The notes beneath the pieces are model-generated. The model did not search any database and was not told where the DNA came from. It worked only from the letters and a program-made list of their open reading frames with translations. A stretch of DNA of 64,000 nt, taken from assembly GCF_003233725.1 (NCBI RefSeq), contig NZ_QKQV01000001.1, positions 124,001-188,000 of the forward strand, read 5' to 3'. The translations under genes and the position numbers were made by a program. Origin of the DNA: Mesonia sp. K7. GTDB taxonomy: Bacteria > Bacteroidota > Bacteroidia > Flavobacteriales > Flavobacteriaceae. Each line of letters begins with the position of its first letter. Position 1 is the stretch's first letter. This document shows positions 45,426 to 55,881 of this stretch, one piece after another.

Positions 45426-46187
45426 ATGAAATACTTCTCTTTCTTTTTATTCTTCTTGCTTTTCTTGAATTGTAAAAACCCAACCACACAGGAGTCTTTA
45501 CAAATTATAAAAAAGGAAAGTAAGCGTATAGAAATCAGTAACAAATTGGTTTTAAACGAAGAAACCGAAGCCTTTATACAACCTTATCGGGAAAGAATTA
45601 CAGAGGAAATGAACACCAAACTTTCTTACACACCAAAATTACTTTCAAAAAAAGACGGAAAATACAACACGCCCATCGGGAATATGATGGCCGATGCGGT
45701 TTTCGAAATGGCTAATCCCATATATAAAAAAAGAACCGGAAATACCATCGATGCGGTTATTTTAAATCACGGTGGTATCAGAGCAGAAATCAACCCTGGT
45801 GACATCACCACCAAAACCGCCTACGAAATTATGCCTTTTGAAAATGAGATTGTAGTGGTTAAACTTCAAGCGGAACAAATACAAGCGATGTTCGACTACT
45901 TAGCCCAAGCCAAAAGAGCACACCCTATAAGCAATATGCAGCTTGTACTGTCAGAAGATTTTAAAATTTTAGCGCAATCAATTGCCGGGAAACCTGTCGA
46001 TAAAGACAGCGTTTACCATATCGCCACCAGCGATTACCTACAAAACGGCGGCGACCATATGCTGTTTTTAACGCAACCTGAAAAACTAACGGTTTTAGAC
46101 TACAAACTTCGCAATTTACTCATCGATTATTTTAAAAAACACCCAGAAATCAATCCTGAAAAAGACCAACGATTTATAGAGAGATAA
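45426..46187 (+). CDS. 5'-nucleotidase C-terminal domain lipoprotein
   Basis: 253 residues with a lipobox (LFFLLFLNC, Cys16). The body is the 5'-nucleotidase substrate-binding domain: TPIGNMMADAVF, NHGGIRAEINPGDIT, YEIMPFENEIVVVKL and YHIATSDYLQNGGDHM. It lacks the metallophosphatase half, which is encoded by the next gene 4 bp later. So the enzyme is split into two genes, in inverted order compared with fused UshA-type enzymes. Both products likely work together outside the inner membrane. Confidence 0.88.
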   Translation: MKYFSFFLFFLLFLNCKNPTTQESLQIIKKESKRIEISNKLVLNEETEAFIQPYRERITEEMNTKLSYTPKLLSKKDGKYNTPIGNMMADAVFEMANPIYKKRTGNTIDAVILNHGGIRAEINPGDITTKTAYEIMPFENEIVVVKLQAEQIQAMFDYLAQAKRAHPISNMQLVLSEDFKILAQSIAGKPVDKDSVYHIATSDYLQNGGDHMLFLTQPEKLTVLDYKLRNLLIDYFKKHPEINPEKDQRFIER

Positions 46188-46191
46188 GCTT

Positions 46192-47100
46192 ATGAAACGT
46201 AAAGAATTTATACAAAAAAGTATCGGAACAGGCATTTTTGTCGGTTTGAGTTCGTATGCTTTTAGCAGCACTATTTTTACAGAAAACACTAAACATGTTA
46301 CTATTTTACACACCAATGATGTGCACAGCCATATCGATCCTTTTCCTAATGATGGTGGAAGAAATGCAAATAAAGGTGGCGTATCAAGACGTTATTCGCT
46401 CATTCAACAAATCAGAAAAGAAAACCCTAACACCTTACTGCTAGATGCGGGTGATATTTTTCAAGGCACGCCTTATTTCAATTTTTACGGAGGTGAGTTA
46501 GAGTTTAAACTCATGAGCAAACTCGGCTATGATGCAGCAACCATAGGAAATCACGATTTTGACAATGGCATCGATGGTTTATGGGCACAAATGCCAAATG
46601 CTCAATTTAAACTGCTGAACGCCAACTATGATTTTAGCAATACCGTTCTTGACGGACAAATAAAACCTTACGAAGTTTTTGTAAAAGATGACGTTAGAAT
46701 TGGTGTTTTTGGTCTCGGAATTGAATTAGAAGGTTTGGTCAACAAAAAAATGTACAAAGAAACCCAATACCTCGATCCCGTAGAAATTGCTACCGATATC
46801 GTTAAAAAACTAAAAACTGAAGAAAAGTGTGATCTAGTAATTTGCCTTTCGCATTTGGGTTACCAGTACGAGCATGATAAGATAGATGACCTCAAACTAG
46901 CGCAACAAACCCAAGACATCGATTTGATTATTGGTGGTCATACCCACACATTTTTAGACGAACCAACTGTCGTCAAAAATAAAATCAACCAGGATGTTTT
47001 GGTCAATCAAGTCGGTTGGGCCGGAATCTACCTAGGGCGTATCGACTTTTATTTAGACAAAAACACCAAAACGGTTAAAAGTGCAAGCTTAGGAATTTAA
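46192..47100 (+). CDS. Metallophosphatase, 5'-nucleotidase N-terminal catalytic domain
   Basis: 302 residues. The dinuclear metal motifs are TNDVHSHID (D and H), LLDAGDIFQG, TIGNHDFDNG, CLSHLGYQY and IGGHTHTFL. An N-terminal signal-like segment (KRKEFIQKSIGTGIFVGLSS) has KRK in place of the twin Arg of a Tat signal, so export by Tat is doubtful. It follows the C-terminal-domain lipoprotein after 4 bp. It would hydrolyse 5'-nucleotides or sugar-nucleotides to salvage phosphate or nucleosides. Confidence 0.9.
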   Translation: MKRKEFIQKSIGTGIFVGLSSYAFSSTIFTENTKHVTILHTNDVHSHIDPFPNDGGRNANKGGVSRRYSLIQQIRKENPNTLLLDAGDIFQGTPYFNFYGGELEFKLMSKLGYDAATIGNHDFDNGIDGLWAQMPNAQFKLLNANYDFSNTVLDGQIKPYEVFVKDDVRIGVFGLGIELEGLVNKKMYKETQYLDPVEIATDIVKKLKTEEKCDLVICLSHLGYQYEHDKIDDLKLAQQTQDIDLIIGGHTHTFLDEPTVVKNKINQDVLVNQVGWAGIYLGRIDFYLDKNTKTVKSASLGI

Positions 47101-47315
47101 GTTGTCACTTTCGTGAAATAAGCATTTCCATTTAAACCAGCCTACTTTTAATTTCTATAGAAATTGCCAAAGCTATTCGCAGAAAAGATGAGAGGCAAGG
47201 GAGCAATGAAACGGTTTCCCTTGCGTATGCAAAATAATGGCTTTATAGCAATTCAAGAAAATTAAAATAATTCTAGTCCCGAGACTTCGGGATTGGCTCT
47301 TCCGAGAACTCGGGA

Positions 47316-47348
47316 TTTCATTAATGGAAAAAACGAATATATATAATA
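47316..47348. repeat. 33-bp segment resembling 6354-6386
   Basis: TTTCATTAATGG... aligns with the segment at 6354-6386 at 29 of 33 positions by hand. Both copies follow short GC-rich inverted repeats in gene-free DNA. Confidence 0.5.
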
Positions 47349-47447
47349 AAACACCTCATCCTTTAACCACCTACTTTCCACCTACTTGATAAAAGCCTAT
47401 TTCATCCCTACCAAACCTATAGCTAACCCGCTACTAGCTCGATACTG

Positions 47448-47507
47448 CTTCGATGCTAGCCCGTAAAAAGCCCCTGTTTACGAGGGGTCTACGGCTTAGC
47501 ATCGAAG
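47448..47507. repeat. Long imperfect palindrome
   Basis: CTTCGATGCTAGCC (47448-47461) pairs with GGCTTAGCATCGAAG (47493-47507) with one extra base, and CGTAAA (47462-47467) pairs with TTTACG (47477-47482). Flanks (TAGCTAACC near 47420 and GGTTTAGCTA near 47515) extend the symmetry. It would fold into a large hairpin. Confidence 0.6.
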
Positions 47508-47808
47508 GAGCAACGGTTTAGCTATGCTTTATCCCTACTTATGCTAAAGAAAAACCTTACTTGATCTTGAGCTTTAGTTAACTCTCAAAAAACTTCATTT
47601 CACAAACATAGAATAACTCCATAGAGCTAATCATTGTTGAAAAATTATGGAGGCAAAATCAGAAAACGGAGTTAAATAATTGATAACGTGTCGATAGCGC
47701 GTGCAACATGATTTAAAAGAGGGTTGGTTCTTACTGCTAATAAATAGTAAAGCATTTTAAAAAAAAAATTTTATACCTTGGTCTACGATAACCAATTAAC
47801 CATAAAGC

Positions 47809-49551
47809 ATGAAAAAAATTACATTCATATTCTTTTTAAATCTTTTTAGTCTTTCTCTTTTTGCCCAAAATACACCTGGACCTATAAGCGTAACTGGGTT
47901 TAATGCCGATGTTATCGCCAACGGAGTAGGCACCATGAGCAGTTCAACTACCAATGATGTCGATGGTGTGAACTACTGTCTTATTGCTGAAGATTGGAAA
48001 CTCACCGCAGGGTCAACTCCCTTAACTACAGGCTTACCTGCTAATGGAATCATTACAAGCACAACGGTAACAGGGCTAACTTACCAATTGCAACCTGCAG
48101 CTACACCTTATGACGGCAACAACTCGTTACGTATCGACCAATCAGGAGCAGCTAATTCCAAAAGTTTGACCCTTAGCTCTCCTGCTCCCTACGAGAGTTT
48201 ATACTTTTTGGTGACTTCAGGCAGCGGTATTAGTAATATCGATGTGGTGGTACACTTTAGTGATGCCACAACCGAAACCTTTTCAAACCTGGTTATCCCT
48301 GATTGGTTCAATACAGGTTTACCCATAGAAGCTCAAGGTTTTGGACGAGGAAACCTTTCTAACAATACAGTAGAAACCCCGACCAACAATCCCAAACTTT
48401 TTCGATTACAAGTAGATATCGCGACTGCAAACCAACCAAAAAACATCGCAAGCGTCGAGTTTATCCGTACCAATACCGGTACAGGCGTCAATACTTTTAA
48501 TCTATTTGCGATAAGCGGACAGTTAGCAACCAACTGTTTTGCTCCTACCAACTTAACGGTAACCCATATCCAAGCAAATTCTGCCGAACTTGGTTGGACG
48601 GAAGTGGGCTCGGCTAATTCTTGGGATATTGAATTTGGAATTACTGGATTTACCCCTACAGGAACACCTACCGATGCAGGTGTAACCAATCCTTTTCCGA
48701 TTAGTGGCCTGACAAGTCAAACCACCTATGATTTTTATGTACGTGCCGACTGTGGCGCTACCGATGGAACGAGCATCTGGACAGGTCCGTATACTTTTAC
48801 AACCCTATGTGATGTTTTTACAGCTCCGTTTACCGAAGATTTTGAAGCTTCGAGTAGCAGCATCAATTGTTGGTCTCAAATACAGGAAGACGGAATGGCC
48901 GACTGGACGTTACATGAAGGTTCATCGGGAGGAGCAATTACCACAGCACATAGCGGTACACAAAACATGCATTTTGTAAGTGAAAACAACGCCAACTCAC
49001 CCATTACAAAATTGGTGAGTCCACACTTGGATCTCACTACACTCAATAACCCTGAACTCACTTTTTTCTACGGACAAGAAGATTGGGAGGGTGATCAAAA
49101 TCAACTCAAGGTATATTACCGTGAAAGTCCGACAGATCCTTGGGTAGAATTAATGCATTACACGAGCAGTGTAGATACATGGACACAAGAAGTAATTAGT
49201 TTACCAAATCCTAGTGCTACCTATCAAATCGCATTTGAGGGCATCAACTACTTTGGTCATACCAATGTCATTGATGATGTGAGTATAGAGGAGTCACTCT
49301 CAACGGTAAATAACACCCAAGTGAACTTCAGCTATTACCCTAACCCTGTAAAAGATGTTATTTCTGTAGATAACCATCAAAAAAACATAGAAGCAGTCAA
49401 CTTTTACACCCTGCTTGGTAAAAAAGTAATGTCAAAAACCATTGGTCAAAGTAAGATTTCTATTGACCTCAATTCTTTACCTGCTGGTGTCTATGTTATG
49501 GAAGTGCAAACCAAGTCTGTTGCTAATACCGTAAAGATTGTAAAAGAATAA
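47809..49551 (+). CDS. T9SS-secreted protein with one fibronectin III domain
   Basis: 580 residues, signal peptide to about residue 20 (LFSLSLFAQ). An unidentified beta-rich N-terminal domain (about 22-240, with SLTLSSPAPYESLYFLVTSG), one FnIII-like module (about 244-330; CFAPTNLTVTHIQANSAELGW), a MAM/jelly-roll-like module (about 335-495; ending IDDVSIEE), and a T9SS type-A sorting domain (about 505-580; YYPNPVKDVIS, LLGKKVM, VKIVKE). No catalytic motif is seen. It resembles the two giant proteins in its FnIII region. It is transcribed alone and ends in a strong terminator at 49581-49616. Confidence 0.88.
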   Translation: MKKITFIFFLNLFSLSLFAQNTPGPISVTGFNADVIANGVGTMSSSTTNDVDGVNYCLIAEDWKLTAGSTPLTTGLPANGIITSTTVTGLTYQLQPAATPYDGNNSLRIDQSGAANSKSLTLSSPAPYESLYFLVTSGSGISNIDVVVHFSDATTETFSNLVIPDWFNTGLPIEAQGFGRGNLSNNTVETPTNNPKLFRLQVDIATANQPKNIASVEFIRTNTGTGVNTFNLFAISGQLATNCFAPTNLTVTHIQANSAELGWTEVGSANSWDIEFGITGFTPTGTPTDAGVTNPFPISGLTSQTTYDFYVRADCGATDGTSIWTGPYTFTTLCDVFTAPFTEDFEASSSSINCWSQIQEDGMADWTLHEGSSGGAITTAHSGTQNMHFVSENNANSPITKLVSPHLDLTTLNNPELTFFYGQEDWEGDQNQLKVYYRESPTDPWVELMHYTSSVDTWTQEVISLPNPSATYQIAFEGINYFGHTNVIDDVSIEESLSTVNNTQVNFSYYPNPVKDVISVDNHQKNIEAVNFYTLLGKKVMSKTIGQSKISIDLNSLPAGVYVMEVQTKSVANTVKIVKE

Positions 49552-49580
49552 AAGTCGATTATACCGATAACTATTGCTTT

Positions 49581-49616
49581 AAAACGCACTCGAAGTTTTT
49601 CATTAGAGTGCGTTTT
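49581..49616 (+). terminator. Terminator between the T9SS gene and ligA
   Basis: Arms AAAACGCACTC (49581-49591) and GAGTGCGTTTT (49606-49616) are perfect, followed by TTTT and preceded by AAA-rich sequence. It can serve the T9SS gene (plus) and convergent ligA (minus). Confidence 0.75.
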
Positions 49617-49651
49617 TTTTATTATGTACTAAACCTAAAAGAAAGTCTTTC

Positions 49652-52502
<2,851 letters not shown>

Positions 52503-52536
52503 TTGTATAAATTAGGCTGCCTGTAAAACAAAATTT

Positions 52537-52673
52537 GTCAATTCGAGTGAATTTATAAGATGATGCATCTTATAAATTTGTACCTACCTATCGGTAGACA
52601 GGTCGAAATAAAATTTTGAATTTAGAAAAATAGTTCTCGATACAGTTTACTATAGAAAACCACTCGAACTGAC
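52537..52673. repeat. MITE-like element with terminal inverted repeats
   Basis: Ends are GTCAATTCGAGTG (52537-52549) and CACTCGAACTGAC (52661-52673), inverted with 12 of 13 matches. Inside is a perfect 13-bp hairpin (arms 52550-52562 and 52566-52578) and a 20-bp near-palindrome CCTACCTATCGGTAGACAGG (52583-52602) related to the one before smpB. No coding capacity. No clear target duplication was identified. Confidence 0.6.
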
Positions 52674-52734
52674 ATTTTTCAAAATTCCAATCAAACAGGT
52701 ATATTTTAAACTATTTCAACGAAATAATTTTATG

Positions 52735-52742
52735 TACTTTTG
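52735..52742 (+). promoter_or_regulatory. -7-like element directly before ribD
   Basis: TACTTTTG is a perfect TAnnTTTG match 4 nt before the GTG start, with TTTC at 52714-52717 as a possible -33 (17 nt away). If used, the transcript would be nearly leaderless. Confidence 0.4.
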
Positions 52743-52746
52743 AGGC

Positions 52747-53790
52747 GTGAAAATACACGAAAAATACATAAATCGCTGTATCAAACTTGCCAAAAATGGT
52801 TTAGGAACGACTTATCCCAATCCAATGGTAGGAAGTTTACTGGTTTATAAGAATAGAATTATAGGTGAAGGTTGGCACCAACAAGCAGGTAAACCCCACG
52901 CCGAAGTAAATGCTATACAACATGTAGAAGATGATCGCCTACTTTCTAAATCTACCATTTACGTGACTTTAGAGCCTTGTAGCCACTACGGAAAGACACC
53001 TCCGTGTGCCGATTTAATCATAGAAAAAGGCATCAAAAAAGTAGTGATTGGCACCATCGATCCGCATACAAAAGTGGCGGGTAAAGGTATCAAAAAACTC
53101 ATAGAAGCGGGTTGTGAAGTCGTGGTTGGTGTACTTGAAAAAGAGTGTCAAGCACTCAACAAACGTTTTTTTACCTTTCACCAAAAAAAAAGACCTTATG
53201 TTATCCTAAAATGGGCACAAACCCAAGATGGTTTTATTGCTCCAGCCAAGCAGACAGAAAGAAAGTCCGTAAATATTTCTAATGATTTGTCTCGGCAATT
53301 GGTACACAAATGGCGAAGTGAAGAACAAAGCATTTTAGTAGGCACCACTACAGCCCTCAAAGATAACCCCAGGTTAGATGCGCGGAAATGGAAAGGCAAC
53401 CATCCCATCCGTTTGGTGATTGATAAGGGTTTAAAAATTCCTACAGCGAGTTTCTTATTTGACGAAACCATCAACACATTTGTTTTTACGGAAAAGGGTA
53501 AAACAAACAAAAACAATTTGATTTATAAGCGAATCGATTTCTCCCAGCCTATCGTTCCTCAGGTATTAGAAGAACTCTACCAAGAAAATATTCAATCGGT
53601 ATTGGTAGAAGGCGGCAGCAAAACGCTTCAATCTTTTATTGATGCCAAGCTTTGGGACGAAGCGCGCGTTTTTACCGGTCATCAAAATCTAGTCACAGGA
53701 ATCAAAGCTCCAGATTTTGATTTTCCAATTCAACATACAGAAAAAATCGAAAATAATTTGTTGCAAGTTTACCAAAATAATAGTGCGTAA
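52747..53790 (+). CDS. ribD: Bifunctional riboflavin biosynthesis protein RibD
   Basis: Deaminase then reductase steps of riboflavin synthesis. The zinc deaminase motif is HAEVNAI with PCSHYGKTPPCADL (residues about 48-90), and the reductase domain covers about 145-347 (ILKWAQTQDGFIAP, SILVGTTTALKDNPRLDAR). Start is GTG at 52747, giving the usual N-terminus (KIHEKYINRCIKLAKNGLG). Length 347 is normal. The downstream transporter begins at once after the stop. No riboswitch is visible in the 65 bp upstream of the gene. Confidence 0.94.
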   Translation: MKIHEKYINRCIKLAKNGLGTTYPNPMVGSLLVYKNRIIGEGWHQQAGKPHAEVNAIQHVEDDRLLSKSTIYVTLEPCSHYGKTPPCADLIIEKGIKKVVIGTIDPHTKVAGKGIKKLIEAGCEVVVGVLEKECQALNKRFFTFHQKKRPYVILKWAQTQDGFIAPAKQTERKSVNISNDLSRQLVHKWRSEEQSILVGTTTALKDNPRLDARKWKGNHPIRLVIDKGLKIPTASFLFDETINTFVFTEKGKTNKNNLIYKRIDFSQPIVPQVLEELYQENIQSVLVEGGSKTLQSFIDAKLWDEARVFTGHQNLVTGIKAPDFDFPIQHTEKIENNLLQVYQNNSA

Positions 53791-53793
53791 TTG

Positions 53794-54663
53794 ATGCTCT
53801 ATCTCGTTCTAAGCATATTATCCTCTTGCCTCATTTATGTGGTATTTAAACTTCTGGGCAAATTCAATATTCGCGTAAGCTATGCCATTGTTATCAATTA
53901 TTTGACGGCTGTTATAGCAGGTTATTTAGGAAATTCGAAAAGTCTGGAAGTCACTAGCCTTTTGAACACCAATTGGTTTTGGGGTGCATTTATCTTGGGG
54001 TTTCTATTTATCACCGTTTTCCACTTGATGGCCCACACTACTAAAATCAACGGACTTTCTGCTGTTTCTGTCGCCAGTAAGTTGAGTTTGGTCATCCCTA
54101 TTACTTTTGTGATTTTCTATTACCAAGAATCGGTTAGTTTACTCAAAATACTCGCTATTATTTTAGCTTTAATTGCAGTTTATCTGGCTTCAGTAAAAAA
54201 GAGCAGTCCGTTTGCGCCCGACAAAAACATCCTTATTTTTCCTCTCCTGGTTTTTTTAGGCAGCGGAATCATAGAAACAGGAATAAAGTTTCTGGAGGAA
54301 AATTATGTCGCACCAGATGAAGTAGCTTTGTTTTCTATGACTGTTTTTGTTTTTGCAGCCACAGTTGGTGTTTTGCTCGGTCTATACCATTTTCTGATCA
54401 AAAAAATAAAATTCACTTATAAAGAAATCCTCGGTGGAATTGCCTTGGGGATCCCCAATTATTATTCGGTTTATTTCTTTATACAAGCTTTACGCGGAAA
54501 TATAGACAGCAGCACGGTTTTCTTAATCAATAATGTGGCCATTGTCATACTTTCTACCTTATTGGGAATTGCTTTTTTTAAAGAAAAAGTCATCAGAAAA
54601 AACTGGATAGGTATTGCGTTGGCTGTCATTAGTATTATTTTAGTCGCACTAACAAGAGCATAG
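53794..54663 (+). CDS. DMT/EamA-family membrane transporter
   Basis: About 289 residues with roughly ten hydrophobic segments, typical of drug/metabolite transporters (for example ILAIILALIAVYLASVK and VAIVILSTLLGIAFFKEKVI, the latter a common EamA end-motif region). I start at the ATG 53794; an adjoining TTG at 53791 abuts the ribD stop codon and could also serve. Substrate is unknown. It is part of a plus-strand run with ribD and the IMPACT-family gene. Confidence 0.82.
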   Translation: MLYLVLSILSSCLIYVVFKLLGKFNIRVSYAIVINYLTAVIAGYLGNSKSLEVTSLLNTNWFWGAFILGFLFITVFHLMAHTTKINGLSAVSVASKLSLVIPITFVIFYYQESVSLLKILAIILALIAVYLASVKKSSPFAPDKNILIFPLLVFLGSGIIETGIKFLEENYVAPDEVALFSMTVFVFAATVGVLLGLYHFLIKKIKFTYKEILGGIALGIPNYYSVYFFIQALRGNIDSSTVFLINNVAIVILSTLLGIAFFKEKVIRKNWIGIALAVISIILVALTRA

Positions 54664-54665
54664 AT

Positions 54666-55277
54666 TTGGAAAAAGACACCTACAAAACCATTACCAAACC
54701 GAGTAGAGAGATCCTTTTTAAGGATAAAGGCAGTAAGTTTTTCGGGTATGCTTTTCCAGTAACAAACGAAGAACAAATCAAGGCTCATATCGACGAGCTC
54801 AAGACCAATCATCACCAAGCGAGGCATTGGTGTTATGCCTGGCAATTGGGCAAACGCTACGAACATTATCGTGCCAACGACGATGGTGAACCCAACAATT
54901 CTGCAGGAATGCCAATTTATGGGCAGCTACAATCCTTTGATGTGACCAATGTTTTGGTTGTTGCAGTACGTTATTTTGGCGGCACCAAACTTGGCGTCAG
55001 TGGATTAATCAACGCCTATAAAACTACGGCTCAAATGGCGTTGGAGGCTTCTAAAATTGTCACCAAAACCATAAATAGAAACTTTCTACTCACGTTTGAA
55101 TATGAAAACATGAACAAAGTAATGCGGGTTATCAAAGAGCAAGATTTGAATATCGTCAAGCAAGATTTAGCTCTGAATTGCAATAGCGAAATCGAAGTTC
55201 GTGAAAAAGAAGCAGAAAGAATTTACGGAATTTTTGAAGGTATTTACGGTGTTGAAATCAAAGAACTTACGGATTAA
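54666..55277 (+). CDS. YigZ / IMPACT family protein
   Basis: 203 residues. The N-terminal UPF0029 domain has RHWCYAWQLGK, NDDGEPNNSAGMPI and VVAVRYFGGTKLGVSGLINAY, all standard for YigZ/IMPACT. The C-terminal DUF1949 domain follows (TFEYENMNKVMRV). Start is TTG 54666, 2 bp after the transporter stop. Bacterial members are of unknown exact function. The 3' end overlaps the convergent thioesterase gene by 11 bp. Confidence 0.9.
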   Translation: MEKDTYKTITKPSREILFKDKGSKFFGYAFPVTNEEQIKAHIDELKTNHHQARHWCYAWQLGKRYEHYRANDDGEPNNSAGMPIYGQLQSFDVTNVLVVAVRYFGGTKLGVSGLINAYKTTAQMALEASKIVTKTINRNFLLTFEYENMNKVMRVIKEQDLNIVKQDLALNCNSEIEVREKEAERIYGIFEGIYGVEIKELTD

Positions 55278-55662
55278 TTTTCTTTAGAATAAATTCCGGA
55301 CAACGCATGGGCTTTCTCGTTTCTGAGTTGACAAAAATAAGCGTTGTGCTCCCTTCAGCTAAAAGTTCTGTTTTTCGTACAATTTCGTATTCAAATTCTA
55401 TCTTAAAAGTAGGCATTTTTTTGAGCTTGGTTACAATACTGATTTCATCGTCAAAAAATGCAGGTTGTATAAACTTAAAAGCCATCTCATACACTGGAAG
55501 CATGATACCATTTGCTTCCATGTGCTTATACGATATTCCAAACTGTTCTAACCACTCACACCTTGCCAATTCTACATATTGTGCATAATTTCCGTGATGC
55601 ACAACGCCCATTTGGTCGGTTTCAGCATATCGTACTTTTAATGTGCTTTTAAAGTTTTTCAT
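55267..55662 (-). CDS. YbgC-like acyl-CoA thioesterase
   Basis: 131-residue hot-dog-fold enzyme. The motif YAETDQMGVVHHGNYAQYVELAR includes the catalytic Asp (ETDQMG) and the HxNY segment, as in 4-hydroxybenzoyl-CoA/YbgC thioesterases. It hydrolyses acyl-CoA thioesters; its natural substrate is unknown. It is convergent with the IMPACT-family gene and divergent from dnaA. Confidence 0.88.
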   Translation of the reverse strand: MKNFKSTLKVRYAETDQMGVVHHGNYAQYVELARCEWLEQFGISYKHMEANGIMLPVYEMAFKFIQPAFFDDEISIVTKLKKMPTFKIEFEYEIVRKTELLAEGSTTLIFVNSETRKPMRCPEFILKKINP

Positions 55663-55778
55663 GTTAAATTTTAAGGGATTTCAATTTAGTTTTTGTAAGT
55701 TTAAAAAGTTTTTAAGTATGAGAAAAAAAAAATAAAAATTCAACCCCTTTTTCATTTTTTTATAACTTTTTTTGTTCA

Positions 55779-55786
55779 CATATTTG
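55779..55786 (+). promoter_or_regulatory. Possible -7 box of dnaA
   Basis: CATATTTG matches TAnnTTTG at 7 of 8 positions, 95 nt before the dnaA ATG. The AT-rich leader gives many near matches, so this is tentative. Confidence 0.25.
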
Positions 55787-55881
55787 TCACTCTAAAATGA
55801 TATAAATTTCCTACCCAATTCAAAGGAAGTTTTAATCAATTTATTAAGAAAATAACTAACATCAAACACCGAAAAGAGAAC

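Larger units (their letters stand above)
47101..47808 (+). other. Gene-free interval with palindromes
   Basis: 708 bp with no plausible open frame. Contents: two short CCCGAG-type inverted pairs near 47278-47314, the segment resembling 6354-6386 at 47316-47348, and a long imperfect palindrome at 47448-47507. Upstream of the next gene is TATACCTTGG (47772-47781), a poor -7 match. It may be the debris of a mobile or repeat element; I cannot name one. Confidence 0.5.

Noticed and set aside
46192-46260. Tat signal peptide on the metallophosphatase
   Set aside because: The N-terminus has KRK, not the twin Arg required, so a standard Tat call is not supported; Sec export or cytoplasmic residence remain possible.
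52680-52746. FMN riboswitch before ribD
   Set aside because: The gap after the MITE-like element is only about 70 bp and shows no FMN-riboswitch core; a promoter-like box lies right before the start.
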